Positions 21,046 through 32,978 of a stretch of 46,901 nt of DNA are shown here, piece by piece (position 1 is the first letter of the stretch; each line of letters opens with the position of its first letter). The notes under the pieces were generated by a model. It was not told the DNA's origin. It saw only the letters and a list, made by a program, of their open reading frames with translations, and made no database searches. The stretch is from Glutinoglossum americanum. Taxonomy: Eukaryota > Ascomycota > Geoglossomycetes > Geoglossales > Geoglossaceae. The position numbers and the translations under genes are program-made. The stretch is taken from positions 1-46,901 of the forward strand of contig JAGHQL010000197.1 in the NCBI GenBank assembly GCA_020080175.1, in the 5' to 3' direction.

Positions 21046-21922
21046 CTACCAACCCTCTTGGTCCCCAATAGTGAAGATTTTACTGCGCAGCTGATGCTCC
21101 GACCTCGCTGCAGTATAACGCCTCCTGCAGGAATTACAGAAGGCGGATGTCTCCACCGCGGCCCTTCCCATCCCCTCGTTCTTCACAACCGCTCGGAGGA
21201 GGTCGATGCTCAGCTCCCCGACCTCCTCTAGAACTGAAGTAAACCCCGGAACGCTCATCATGTGTGCCATGTTTGAGAAGATGGTTCGGACTAAAGGGTC
21301 TCGGAGTCCTCGATCTGTTGAAGGGGTCGAGCTGTATACTTCCCTGATGGTTGCAAAAAATACCTCCTTGGTTTCGTGGCCGGTAAGAAGGCTCTCAAAT
21401 TTGCTGGCCGACAGCAGTTTCAGTGCTGCGACGCCATATTTGTCAGCGATGGCGTAGACCCGTGTGTTGACTATGAGTGGCCGTTCGGTCTCTCCTTTTG
21501 TCTCTTCTGGCGGTGGCTCTATATCAGGCTCCCCCGGGGATGAAGGGTTGCTCCTTTTAGCACCGTCATCATAATCTAACGAGTATAGATAGTCAACCAT
21601 CCGCCCGACAATATCCGGATCATCCTTTAAATGGATCTCTCTAGAACCCGCTTCCTGTCCAAGCCCTCAGCTGTGAAATGATATTCTTAGGGGATTTGAT
21701 CGTTACCCTGAAGTTGCCATCGCACGCCGCTGCGAAAAATGATGAGCGAGGACAGATAATGGCACGGTGGACTTTGAACCCCTGGGTTCCACAAATGATC
21801 GCCATATCGGAATACTTTCCAGACGAGTAAAGCCTGGTATTGTGAGAAATGAATCAAACCGACGACTAGAAAGCGTACTCGCTTAACCCAGAGAGTAAGT
21901 CATCCCGGTGGATGTCAGACAT
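21046..21922 (-). CDS. BTB/POZ domain protein
   Basis: Three exons, all frames agreeing: 21922-21879 (44 nt, starts MSDIHRDDLLSGLS), 21833-21707 and 21654-21046, with introns of 45 and 52 nt. The product is 259 aa. The BTB fold shows YSDMAIICGTQGFKVHRAII, then CPRSSFFAAAC, then REIHLKDDPDIVGRMVDYLY. An acidic/proline insert separates this from a helical second half (VNTRVYAIADKYGV). This is the common ascomycete layout of a lone N-terminal BTB with a BACK-like helical tail. BTB domains mediate dimerisation and often recruit cullin-3 ligases; the partner here is not known. Confidence 0.88.
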
Positions 21923-24900
21923 GCTTGGAATTTTTCGAGAGAGAGTTCAGCTCCTCACTTTTAAGTAAGATAAGCCGACTAGGTTAGACGCGTAAAGAGG
22001 CTATCGCTCGAGGGGAAGGAAGCACCACAGACCGGATGAGAGCGAGAGGCAGTTAAAAACATACTCGAGCTCTGTGGCTCTACCCCGCACCTCTTCGTTG
22101 ACGTTGCGCAACCCAGGGCGGAAGGCATAGCCTCACTTACCGGGATATGAACAGTCGGCGCAGGTAGCGGACCAAGTGGAGAGCCCTGCGCCACGGAAAG
22201 GCCAAAGCGTCGAGAGCGGAGGCGCGACTATAAACTCGGCTGTAGGGATCAGTTATGATCTACGGAGAGTACGAGGCCCACCGTAATGCCGGGAGCCAAC
22301 CGCGACAACTTCCCGAGGATGGACACCTCCTTCCAGAGCAGCTTTTTATATGGTAAGTGGTAGATCTAGATGTCCTAATGCGCCCTGTATTGTTAGATGT
22401 CAAAGAGCGTTATGTAAGATGCTCAAACGCCCGCGCGTAAAGGGTTGTGGCATTGTGCGACCAGGGCCATCCGGGGATTACAGCAGCGCTGAACTTGGCT
22501 CCGCTCAACTAACCGGTTCGAAGGCTTTTGGCGGGCCTCGTGCTAACAATCGGATCTCCGCTTGACACCGTAAGCTAGCTTGCAAATTAGCATCACTCTA
22601 GTCTCTAGCCCGGTTCCCCTCCATACCCAATTCCCACGGCCTAAAAGTAGAATGTTCAGTTAGGAGAAGAGAACAACTAAGGGGTCTTCATGACCGGTCC
22701 CATCCGGTACAACCCTCGGTGGATCGCTGTTAACGAAACTACGTCATTCCGTTCGCATGCATGAATAAGGTGGGTTACCTCCACTCTCGAGCAGGATGGG
22801 GCGAGGCGTGCTGACTCTCAGCACCGGAAACCGGATACAAGAAAGGAACAAGTGGAATAAGTATCCTGTTTCAAGAGGATTTCGGGTCACTAAATCTATT
22901 CTGGCAAGCGAGCCCGATATCGGTTCCAGGATGTCGCAAAATAACTACCCTGTCACGTATCGACGGCTTACGAGCCTCCACTCAATAGCTAAATTACAGT
23001 TGATCCCAGATGGTATTCCGTTGGTTTCCAGATCCACCGGAAAACCAACCCTGCCCATCAACCATAACGGACAAAGGCTTGTTGCCACCGATCACGCTGA
23101 CGGGTGTGCTTACCAATCGCGTGTGCGAGGCTAAATCCACGACAATAAACCAGTCTACCGGACCCGAATGCTAGCTTGCCTCTCCGACGGTCCAATGGGA
23201 ACGTTTGCCAAAGTAAATTTTGTGGGCTCTATGGTTGTAAACCCCGCCATGCACTCGTAAAGCATACGTGATGGTACACTAGAGGTTCGCGATGGCCGGG
23301 GGGAACAGATGGCTAAGAGGAACGTGTGCACTCTGACGCATCCGCAAAAACCCATCGTGGCCGCCAACAACCCCCCTAAATCTGCAGCTCAAGGAATGAC
23401 TGACGGAAAACTTAAAATAAATGGCCACGTTACAGTTTTGCACACCAGGGTAATTCTCCCGTGCGAATTCGCTGGTAGATCTAGGTTTTAAGCATGATTT
23501 AGGCTTGGGGGTTGTTGAGAGAAACCGCCGGGGCGTGAGGCACGATATGCACATCCTACTCGTCCTGCAAGGCGGCTACAGTATACAATTTGATTCCGTT
23601 ATTTTTTAGCTTAGCCAGATCCACTATATCCGCCTTACATGATTTAGCCGCAGGCTGCACCTAACACCCTTCATAGCTCGTGATGCTACCCCGTTACTCA
23701 CCTTACAACACTGGGGCCCCTATGAGCCTAGAACCCAATCGGTGGCTATTACTAGGTGCTCTCCTACATGTCTTCGATGCTAGATAAAGCTTGCATCTTT
23801 CCACATCATCGAGTGGGCCAGTCCCTCATACGTAGCTGCGCAAGTGTAGGGATTGTCTTGGAAAGGATTTTCACTGCCCCGGCTAATGCCAAACGAACAC
23901 CCCCCAAGCGCCCCTAAAGCTTATAGAATACTCAAACCCATCGCAGCTTCGAGCTAAGTGTTACGGAATGCTCAGGAACCACCTCATGGTACCCCCTGTT
24001 GAGCTGAGGAGGTGCCCCTTAGCAGCGGCGCTACCTCAGCTGCTATGGCGTGATTAATATTGGTGGAGCCGATATGTCTCCGGGCTGGCCGGGGGATGGC
24101 CGGAGCTGCCGCAGGCCGGCAAAAGGGTGCTGCGGAGCAGCCAATTACTTGTATAGCTTCATGTCACGTATCTAGCATTTTAGTGGTTGCGAGCAATTTA
24201 ATTAATTGACCCCTATCCATTGTTTACATAGTCTATATAATTCTAGCTACCATTTCCCCGTATCGAGCGTGGCCTCTAGCACTAAGGTTGCATACGGAGG
24301 ATTAACGATCGGAGTCACACGGATTAATGTAAACTTGCTATTCTGAAGATGCTGGGGTGATGCTTGGATCATGCCCCCCTGGTTTTATTGGTATGACGAC
24401 AAGGTATCGAGCACTAAAGTGGTTCTAGTAAGAGTAGAAGCTTTTTGAGCCCCTTCGAAGACTTCGCATCTCGCATCTCGGTGGTGGGTCTCACCTCCCG
24501 GTAATCGGCGCTACGGTTTCAGTAAAGCTCGCGAACCCTGCTCCTTTCGGCCGCTCCTCCCGGCTATCTCGGACTATACGGACTAGCCCTAACGCCCATC
24601 CTATACCCTCCGAGGAACCACTCCTTCAAATCGGCAGCGAGTGGCCGTAGCCGCTACTACCGTGCCGGCTAGGCAGTCTGCCGTGTTCCTCCGCCATCTA
24701 TTGGGAACCCGAGTCGGGGGAACCCGAGTCGGGTGGGAGTCATGCGTCAGTTTATCCGTCGGGATTAGTTATGGAGTTAGTATGTATGTGTGTGTGGGGC
24801 TCTATGTGCGACCCGATAAAGCGGATGGGTCTGGAGGATTGGTGTTCCGGAAGCATCGGGTAGATACAGTTCCGTGTATGTGCGCCTTCTGGAATGTTCT

Positions 24901-27294
24901 TAGGGAGCTGCGCGGCTTTCACTCTCTTCCCCTCTAACACATAGCGGGTGCTAGTGAGAGAGCCCTTTTCTCTTCTCTTCTCTTCCATTTTTTGTTTCTT
25001 GGCGCCTTCGTTAATCTAGATACCTTATCTTATCGCCCTCCCGAACTCCACTCGTCTCCAGCCAGCCGCTGTGGCCTTGTTGTGGCTAGCCTCCCATGTT
25101 TTGCAGCAAGACCAGTCTGAATTAGCCTTCCTCTGAGATCCTTGCCACTGGGCGAGCTGTCCAAGTCCCCTGCTGAAGTGTGTTTACCGTCTGACGAAAT
25201 CTTCTGGCGAAGCTCCAAAAAACTTGCCTCGGTGTTTGAGTTTTCCCCCCACACCTCCTCTCTCTATCCTAGGAGAACCAGCTGTGAATTACCGGTATCT
25301 CTAATCGGCCTGTGGTCGCGCCGTAGGTAGGGTTGCGATGCCCATGATGGAGCTATCCAAGAGAGTCTTAGCACGTTGGAGTCTAACCAATAAGAGGTGC
25401 TAGTTGCGTACGGTAGCATATATTTCCCTGCAAACCTCAAACCCCTTTACACTTCATCCTATCCTCACTTCTGCGTCTGGGTGCTGAAGCGATATGAACC
25501 GTTGTATGCAAACTTACGCAACTGCATCGGTGTTGTAGAGATGCATGGGCAATCTGGGGCCATCCCTGTCCGTCGTGTCGGTTTACCGTCTCCCCATATT
25601 AGTCATTTTGCCGGTTATGTACAAGTGCCGGTTTGGCTTGGCATGCTCTTTCCCGCTTACAAGGAAGTATTTCTATTTCGGCGGGGATGAGGGGTTTTGA
25701 GCTTATTGATTACCTTTGCATCCCACTCCTCCGGTCATTTGTATGTGTCACTAGTGGCTGCGGTGGCTAGTCTGGCTACGCACCAGCTGCCGCAGGGGGT
25801 GTGGGTAGCGATCCTCCTAGCCCATCGAAAATAGTCTTGGAAAGACCTATCTGTGTTTGCTGCTGACATGGCGACATGCTTATGTACGTGTGCATCGCGT
25901 CAGCTGAGATCTTTTTTTCGCCTCTCGACTGAATATCCGTGACCAGACTTGGATACCGGTTAGTTGCCCCGCTCTCCCTCCCTGTTCCGCCTCCCACCTA
26001 TACATATTACTCTTCCCACATCATCGCGGTCGCAGACCTAGACAGAACTCAGAACTCAAGATCCGCCTAACCTCTAAACCAACTATCGCCCCTTACAGCT
26101 GGCTATGTGTCAGCCCCTAGGTGGGCTAGATGTGCACTGCGCGCGTTGTCATTGACATGGATTTCTTGCCTCGGCGAGCCCGGGCTAGTACCCCAATGGA
26201 TAAGCCCTCCGTACAGCAGCCTCGCTAGTGACGGCCATACCTACTGATAGCTATTTGAGTAGGGGTAGTAGTTCGCCTCACTTGACTTAATATATCCGAT
26301 CGCACTAGATATATGTCCTTCTCGCTTGGCGGTGGCATATAAAATAAATTACCCACTAACTGCCTTAGCATCCGCTTGCATACATATCGCGATCAGACGC
26401 AAAACCCCGTTAATCTAACAAGGAAACGGGTCCCCCGATTAATCCTAGGAATCGGGCCGCAAGCGCCGCTTTTCTCCACGGTAGCGGCGAAATAGAGGAC
26501 GCCACCACGGAGTAGAGCCCACCGAATAAAAGCGGAGCTCGCCTAGTGGCTTTACTAGGATACTATCCCATGGGCACACCCCATCGGCCCCCCTCCTCCT
26601 GCACATGCTGACGTGACAAAACGAAACGAATCAGCGGTGGCGAGGACGGGGCCTGAGCCCAAAATGCTCCACCCTATAAATCGGTTCACTTCCACGGTAG
26701 GCGAACGAACGGCCCTCCCGCCCCGCATAAGTTTGCAAGGGGTCGCAAGGGTCAGGAACCATCCAGCCAGCAGAAAACAGCGCAAATCCACTCTATATTG
26801 GGCTTTGATCGGCTCTGGGATTTATCTTGGCAGTGGGTGGGGCGTTCACCATGTCGCGGTTGTGGCTTAAACGAGGGGGATAAGAGGAGGTATATTAAGA
26901 GTAGGCTATGCTTTGACCGCTCCTTTATCGAGGTGCACCTCCCCCATTCTAATCCTTAATTCCCAAATGCGAGAGACATAAAGCCACGACTGTCTCCCCG
27001 AAAGTCAGCTCGCATAAAATCATTTGTCTAAGTTCACAACTATCGCCGATAGTAGATTTATCCTGCCGCGCGACTCACCGCACTTGACTAGTAGCCTGCT
27101 ATCCGGGACAGAGTGCCGTCCTACCATACTTCTTACACTATCTGTCTCTTTCGGCCGATCAGGAAGTCGAGGGATTTAGGCTTGAGGGCACTGGCATAAT
27201 CGGGGTAAGTCTCGTCCTGCGATGGCTTCCGCTGGCTCCTGTCTCACATTACCCGGAAAAGATATAGCAGATAACGCCCAGAGATCCACAAGCC
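21923..27294. other. 5.4-kb gene desert
   Basis: No gene, tRNA or recognisable element seen. Open frames are short and show no domain. Minor features are a direct repeat of GGGAACCCGAGTCGGG at about 24703-24733, a TG-rich run near 24782-24798, a TCTTC-type run near 24967-24985 and three small hairpins near 26400-26490. It is not notably AT-rich, unlike 12.4-13.0 kb. Confidence 0.5.
26434..26488. repeat. Adjacent small hairpins
   Basis: CCCGATT (26434-26440) pairs perfectly with AATCGGG (26450-26456). GCCGCT (26465-26470) pairs with AGCGGC (26483-26488). A looser hairpin lies just upstream (ACCCCGTT...AAACGGGT). Three stems in 90 bases is suggestive but unproven structure. Confidence 0.4.
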
Positions 27295-27690
27295 ATGTCC
27301 TACTACAGACCTGCTTATACCCCCGCCTCACGCCCCTTGACAACCACTTTCCTAATCTCCAACCTCTCCTGTCCCACCTCCATACCGTCCATCCAATACG
27401 CCCTCTCCTCTCTCCGACCAGTGCCTCTCTCGATCTCTCCATCGATAGTCTCCCAATGGGTCGCCGTACAGCACGATTCGTCGTTGCCGGAACGCGCGAT
27501 GGTTAGGGCACTTGAGGGGGCTGGATTCGAGGTTTATAGCGTTATGAGAGATGGAGGCGAAGTGGAATTGGGTGGGAATGTGGGGGGGTTGAGCGAGACG
27601 GGCTCCAGCGAGAAGAGCTGGAGTAGGAGTAGCCTGGGCGGAAGGAGTGGACGGTGGAGTTTGAGGAGGAAGAGTATCTCTCTTCGTTGA
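27295..27690 (+). CDS. Truncated HMA (copper-binding) domain fragment
   Basis: 131 aa. Residues about 16-85 resemble the N-terminal heavy-metal-associated domain of fungal copper P-type ATPases: TTTFLISNLSCPTSIPSIQY, then SPSIVSQWVAVQHD, then MVRALEGAGFEVYSV. The metal site, normally CxxC, reads CPTS, so the second Cys is gone. A Ser/Arg/Gly-rich tail follows and the frame stops at 27690. No transmembrane or ATPase part is found downstream. It is either a broken remnant of a larger transporter gene or a short free-standing HMA protein with an impaired site; a remnant is more likely. Confidence 0.6.
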   Translation: MSYYRPAYTPASRPLTTTFLISNLSCPTSIPSIQYALSSLRPVPLSISPSIVSQWVAVQHDSSLPERAMVRALEGAGFEVYSVMRDGGEVELGGNVGGLSETGSSEKSWSRSSLGGRSGRWSLRRKSISLR

Positions 27691-28861
27691 CTTGAGAAAT
27701 CGGCGATGCTAAACGTTCTCCCGAAGCTTTTTTTGTTGCAAGTTCAGGCGTATTCCTTTTGGGCGGGCTACCTATCCTATCTTCGATTTGCTTATCAGAT
27801 CCTCCATACCCTTCACCTCTAGTAGGAACGTTTAATGGCATCAGGGCCCCCGAGCGGGACCTTCCGGCGGATATGAGGCCGCCGAGAGATATCACGATAT
27901 CTAGCATGTCTGTAGATAATATGTATTTTATCTTACATTACGCGATGTTAAAATTCGAACAAACCGATGGGCCCGCTGCGAGATGAGAATTGTATAGGAA
28001 CGAATAAGCTTAGGGCCTCTTAAAGAAGTCACGGGTTGGCCTTGCGACTTAGGGTAATGCCAGTACTCTCCAGGCAGCTATGCTACATAAGGAATTTTAG
28101 CTGTTCTTATCGCAAGGGTCCCTGGTAATAGCCTATGCTAATTCCAGGGTCCCTTTTGAGAACTCTGTGGTGTTTGCTATAGCATTTGCCGTGATGTCTT
28201 TACGACGGCTCCCTTGTCGTACGGCAGTTGGGCGATGCGGCCCACCAATGGCTTATAAAACATCAGGGACCTTAAACACCGGGTGTCCCCTAGACCCCCT
28301 TTAAGCCTAAGTTGGCTTCGGTCCGTGAAAGGGGAAATGGTTACCGCTGTGATTCGGACAACGTTACGGATATGCAAATTGGTGCGAGTGATAAAGAGGT
28401 AAAGCCATTTAGCGAACAGTGTAAAGATGGCAGAGGAGATGGTGGTATTGGGGGTGTTACTGTTGGGCTAGGATGGTATGGGGCTTATCGCTGGGGGTTG
28501 GTTTGCTCGGCTCGTTTCCGGGCCATTTGACAGCTCGAGAACGATTCGGCAGAGTCGCCAGATTGGTAAAGTTGCCAGCCCGAGCAGGGCAGAATAGTCC
28601 TTGCTGGGGCACAAATATTGCTGGTGATAGCCCGCTGCGTAGTGGTAGTGGATGATCTCAAACCAATTTTGCGTCTCATGAGATCCAGTGGTTACTGCAT
28701 AGTATCTAACTAAAGGGAGGAAAGCATCATTTAACCAAGCGCGACGGAACGCAAAGGGGGACGCGGGACAGCTCGTATAATCTATACCACATAAGGGATG
28801 TTGCTGACCCAAGAGCTATATCTAGAAATCAAGCTTATTACTCCTGGCCGGCACGATGGGT
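27691..28861. other. Intergenic, downstream of the HMA fragment
   Basis: No gene seen. It contains a strong hairpin at 28114-28155. The right end is the 3' flank of the minus-strand membrane protein gene. Confidence 0.5.
28114..28155. repeat. 12-bp-arm hairpin
   Basis: AAGGGTCCCTGG (28114-28125) faces CCAGGGTCCCTT (28144-28155) across an 18-base AT-rich loop, with only the central T-T unpaired. Each arm also holds the near-palindrome GGGTCCC. Confidence 0.65.
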
Positions 28862-30445
28862 CTAGCCTACATGAGGAAACTGGGTTGTCCAAGTCGAGAT
28901 GAAAGAGCCAGGCTCCAGGAAACAAAGGGTTCGAAATGCTTCCACCAATAAATAAAGGCGTGCGAGGACATAGGCCAGAATGAGGGGCGTGAGGACGAAG
29001 CCCCGCCGCTGGGAGCTCAAAAAGATCCAAAAGCAAAGATAAAACGCTGGTAGTGAGGCCACCGAAACAACCGCTGAGATCCTCCACAGCAGTCTCTCGG
29101 ACGGATGGGGAAAATGAAAGTCCCACGCTAAACAGTGCAGTGCGCCAAATATTACTCCAGAGCAGACAATGCCATCATCGACAAATGTCATGTATCGTAA
29201 AGGCCCGAACAGTGTGAAATTACCCCGGGACTCTGCATCATTGGGGATAGGCACTGTCCGGCTTTGCATTCCGCTACCGGCCCAACTCAGCGTCGCTCCA
29301 AACCACGAGTGGTATGCAGGTCCGTATAGGAAATCACCACTACCAGAGATCTGAATGGGCACTAGAACATTCTGGGGCTTCATCCAGCATAAGAGATAGG
29401 TGATGAACGCGCAGACAGAAAATGCTAGCACCGCAATCTCGAGCTGTGAGATAGGAAGGCCCCTGGCAGTCCTGACGACAACCTGAACCAGCAGCCAGAC
29501 CACCTGCACCACAGCTGTACCTTTGATGAAAAAGTCGCCTTTGCTCTTATCTTCGATCTCCTCGGTCGAGGCGTTAGGTAGTTTTGAGATGTTCCCTCGT
29601 CGGCGGGCGTAGTAGAGTTCCTCTGCAGTGAGGTAGTAAAGTGGCTCATCTTCAGGAGCACGAGCTGAGTTTGAGCCCTTTTCGAGATTCCGTGGAGTAA
29701 CACGATCGCTACCGCTCGGGTTGGGTGTCTGCTCCGTGGCGGGGGGAGAGGCTTGGTCGTCGGCTTCTCCGCTAGTTATACTGTTTGGGTCGGGGTTTTC
29801 GGCTGAGCCTTCCAGGCGCCCAGAGAGATCCGGGGTTTTACCGGAATCATCCTCCCTTTGGGATTCTAAAGGGTTAGAATCGGGCCCTGGAGCGGAGTCG
29901 GGTTCTGATGGGAGAGACTTGACTTTGAGGACAAATCCGCCCATATTTGCAAAGAAAGCATGAGTCAGGGTCCACTCTACGCCATCCTCACGCGCGTAGG
30001 GTTTCATTAACCTGCAAGACTCGATCGCCTTCATCAGATTCTGGAATGCCAGACCGACAAGCAGCTCTGGCAAGATCAACGTAATAATCATCCACATCAA
30101 CCTCGGCCAAGCCCGGCTCCGGATACTCCACACCAGAGCCGACAGAAGCGGCCTACCTCCCTTGCCAGCGAAAAGGCCCTTCACACCCCCCCAGCATGTT
30201 TCAATCTCCTTGGGTTTCGGTGCCGGAATGTTCAGGTGCTGGATAGTCCACGTGCAAATCAAGAGTGTGAAGAGAGAGCTCCATAGGATATCGAAGGTTC
30301 CCCGTACTGCGGGTGAGGTTACGAGATTGATAGACTTCGGCGGGATGGTACAATTTGGGTTGAAGGTCTCCGAGGCAGAAACGATGAGGACAAGCGACAG
30401 GGCTAACAAGAGGAACCGCATTTCGGTGATAACTGGTTTAACCAT
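28862..30445 (-). CDS. Fungal multi-pass membrane protein, unknown function
   Basis: 527 aa, no intron needed. Met9 (MRFLLLALSLVLIV) is the more likely start because it opens directly into a signal peptide or first helix. Hydrophobic helices follow at about 50-70 (LWSSLFTLLICTW) and 115-135 (LMWMIITLILPELLVGLAF). A long polar Ser/Pro/Asp/Glu-rich loop (about 180-270) comes next, then a conserved block (YLTAEELYYARRRGNISKLP). Several more helices lie in the C-terminal half, ending TTQFPHVG. I recognise this as a widespread, uncharacterised fungal membrane protein type, with no assigned reaction. It is expected to be intact. Confidence 0.8.
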   Translation of the reverse strand: MVKPVITEMRFLLLALSLVLIVSASETFNPNCTIPPKSINLVTSPAVRGTFDILWSSLFTLLICTWTIQHLNIPAPKPKEIETCWGGVKGLFAGKGGRPLLSALVWSIRSRAWPRLMWMIITLILPELLVGLAFQNLMKAIESCRLMKPYAREDGVEWTLTHAFFANMGGFVLKVKSLPSEPDSAPGPDSNPLESQREDDSGKTPDLSGRLEGSAENPDPNSITSGEADDQASPPATEQTPNPSGSDRVTPRNLEKGSNSARAPEDEPLYYLTAEELYYARRRGNISKLPNASTEEIEDKSKGDFFIKGTAVVQVVWLLVQVVVRTARGLPISQLEIAVLAFSVCAFITYLLCWMKPQNVLVPIQISGSGDFLYGPAYHSWFGATLSWAGSGMQSRTVPIPNDAESRGNFTLFGPLRYMTFVDDGIVCSGVIFGALHCLAWDFHFPHPSERLLWRISAVVSVASLPAFYLCFWIFLSSQRRGFVLTPLILAYVLARLYLLVEAFRTLCFLEPGSFISTWTTQFPHVG

Positions 30446-31985
30446 CTCTCCACTCGAACAAAAGCGATCAGCTCAAACAAAAACTAAAGCAGCTAACTTC
30501 CCAGCAAGTGGCAGATGATAAAGAGGAGAGTTGGATTCAGGCAGTGAGGGATTTTCCTCTCAGCCTCGTCGCCCATCGCAGAGCCGCTGACCCCTCGTTT
30601 GCGCTGTTCAGCCGACGCGGAAGATTATATTTGCTTTTTCTACACCAACCTCATTCGCCAGCCCCCTGGGGTTCAGCAGCCAACGAGCTGGGCCGCAGCA
30701 CTCCACAGATAAAGCACCCCACCCATAAGAAATGCAGGTGAGTCAAGAGCCCCGCCGCTTTTCGCAAGCACGAGCGGCAGAAGGGGGCAGAAGATCAAGT
30801 TGATACTGCAAATTAGAGGATGGGTTAACGTTATCATACTGTATTCTATTGGTATCCCATCCGACTTTTTATCAAAGAACTTGTATGGGAAAATTAGTAA
30901 GCATATTAAAGCTGGCTCCACTGGGATTTTGTATTTTATTTACCTGGGGGAAATGGACGGTGCACGATTAGTCTGCTTCCCTAAAGCTTAAGGCTACGTG
31001 CCGAGTTATAGGTGGCCGAAATCCGAAGTGAGGAGAGAGGTATCTACCCTCCCTAAAATACCTCTACCGCTTCGAGGCCTCTCCGCACAGTGGTAGAGTT
31101 GGTTTTCATTTTAATTTTAGATTGGGTGTGGGTGTATAGGTCTGGCCCAAGTGAAAGATCCGAAGCATTCCGCATTGGCATGTAGACCCAATGCCTACGC
31201 GGGACCATACTGTTTTCAAACTTCTAGTACTGCATTCGTTTTGCTTACCTTGTTGTTTTCGTCTTCCGGTTCGAGCATAAGAAGCTCCGGGACCGCCCAC
31301 CAATGTGATATTTAATTCGGTCGATTAATGCCATGCTCTCTGCCATGTAAGAACCCGAGCCGCTACAATTCTAAAAGGGGGTACTGTGGAGGCGTAAGTT
31401 CAATTGGAAGGTAGAAGGATGGTTGGGTTAGGCATGTCGTGGGTGCGGTGGGTAAGCTATCCCTGCCAGGATGACAGAAGACCGCAGGTAGCTCACCAGG
31501 CCTAGGGTGAGCGCCGCTTTGTGCTCACGCGAGCTTGGGTGATCATGGGTGATCATAGGTGTCATCTCGCCGGGCTGCAGGTGGGCAGCTGTCTGGTAGG
31601 CCAGCCTCTTATCAAAGTGTCGGAAGTATTATGTGTCGAGTTCTGGCTGGGGCGGAGAGCCCGCGAGTTCGCCCGTGTCTCCTGTGGCCTTGGGGAGCCA
31701 GGGAACATGCAGCGGTTCATGTTGTGATGAAGTCGTCGCTTGAATTTGGACTGCGAGCGAGCGAGCAATAGAGAGTGAGATTTGGCAGTAGCAATGAAGA
31801 ATAGCAAGATATTTCTATTACAGGTTTTCAAGTCTTGCATGCCCTCCCCCCCCCGTAGTCTCGTCTAGTCCGGAATTAGCAATTCTTCCCCATCTTTCCC
31901 CTCCCTCTCGCATAAGCCACCATAACGACAAAACCTCCAACACTGTACGAACAAGCAGGCGTGGTCTGATGTTAGTAGGCTTAGA
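30446..31985. other. Intergenic between two minus-strand genes
   Basis: No gene recognised. It contains the promoter of the membrane protein gene (near 30446-30700). A tandem TGGGTGATCA/TAGGTG motif lies around 31540-31562 and a C9 run near 31847. Confidence 0.5.
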
Positions 31986-32978
31986 TCATTTCTGAGCCTG
32001 CTTCTTCTCCCTCGCCATTTTCTCCTCGGTTATCTTCCTGGCTTTCTCATTCGGAAACCAATGCTCAGGATCATCACGACTGATGACATCGAAGTATTCA
32101 TTCTGGATGCTGATAATGACCTTTTCGTAATTTGTCGCCGTGTCTGGATCTGGTGCCACATTGAGCAACTCCTTGAGGTCGCGGCAGACTTGCTCGGCGA
32201 GGCGGCTCCAGTGGCAATCGGATATGTATTGGCGGATTTGGTTATGGAAGACGCGGTTTCTCTCTGCCCATTCCGTGATGAGCCACAACATGTGGTTCGG
32301 GTCGATTCCGAGGACACCGCAAGCGATGTACACGTGTTTGCGAAGGTCGCCCATGTTGGCGCCAGCCAGCTCGTCCGCGATGGTCAGCCATGTCTTTGGT
32401 GGTCCGAGTTCTAAAGCTGCCTCACGCACCTCAGAACCAGCGCCAGTGGCTGCTGCCTTGAGATCCGCCCGAATTTCCTGCAATTCTTGTCCGAGATAAT
32501 CGCCATAATTGGCTAGGAACTCTAGTCGTCGTAGCTTCACGTAATGCATGAGGTGTTCATGCTCCTCTAATGAGCGTGGCTTGAGGTAAAACGCAGCAGA
32601 GTAGTACACCTGGTCCATAGCTTGCACAACTGCAAGAGAAGCTTTCTCTGGAGCCCCGCCGTCTAGGGCAGCCTTGTAGGCGTCTTTGTGGAGCCTGAGA
32701 AATTCCTGGGTGCGGGGAGTGATCTTTCGCTTTGCCGCCCCGTTGATATATCTCAGTCCCTTCTGGAGGCGCTCACGATCGTACTTGTCTAGATCATCTT
32801 CGGGCTTGGGAGGTTCTTCGACCTCCTGTCCATCGCCTCCTGGTGGTAAAAGGGCACTGGTATCCGCTCTCGCACGCTTTGTTGGGTATCCTTCACCGTC
32901 GGAGCCATCTCGTTCTTTAACACGCTTTCTGATTTCTTCGCCGAGATCATCAGGAATGGTATCAAGGTATGGATCCAT
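31986..32978 (-). CDS. Unrecognised 330-aa protein
   Basis: The frame opens further upstream (33071), but Met at 32978 (MDPYLDTIPDDLGEEI) gives a more natural start; the extra 31 residues are unlike the rest. After an acidic/basic, probably disordered N-terminus with a KRAR nuclear-signal-like stretch, the protein is mostly helical and charged (RLQKGLRYINGAAKRK, HEHLMHYVKLRRLEFLANYG, WLTIADELAGANMGDLRKH) and ends in a Lys-rich helix (KARKITEEKMAREKKQAQK). There is no signal peptide or membrane segment. I do not recognise the family. Intronless, good length and composition support a real gene. Confidence 0.7.
   Translation of the reverse strand: MDPYLDTIPDDLGEEIRKRVKERDGSDGEGYPTKRARADTSALLPPGGDGQEVEEPPKPEDDLDKYDRERLQKGLRYINGAAKRKITPRTQEFLRLHKDAYKAALDGGAPEKASLAVVQAMDQVYYSAAFYLKPRSLEEHEHLMHYVKLRRLEFLANYGDYLGQELQEIRADLKAAATGAGSEVREAALELGPPKTWLTIADELAGANMGDLRKHVYIACGVLGIDPNHMLWLITEWAERNRVFHNQIRQYISDCHWSRLAEQVCRDLKELLNVAPDPDTATNYEKVIISIQNEYFDVISRDDPEHWFPNEKARKITEEKMAREKKQAQK

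Noticed and set aside
22430-22540. tRNA-like look (GGTTCGA-type block)
   Set aside because: No acceptor stem, D arm or anticodon arm could be paired around it.
24703-24733. Short direct repeat GGGAACCCGAGTCGGG as a CRISPR-like or satellite array
   Set aside because: Only two copies, directly adjacent; a simple local duplication.
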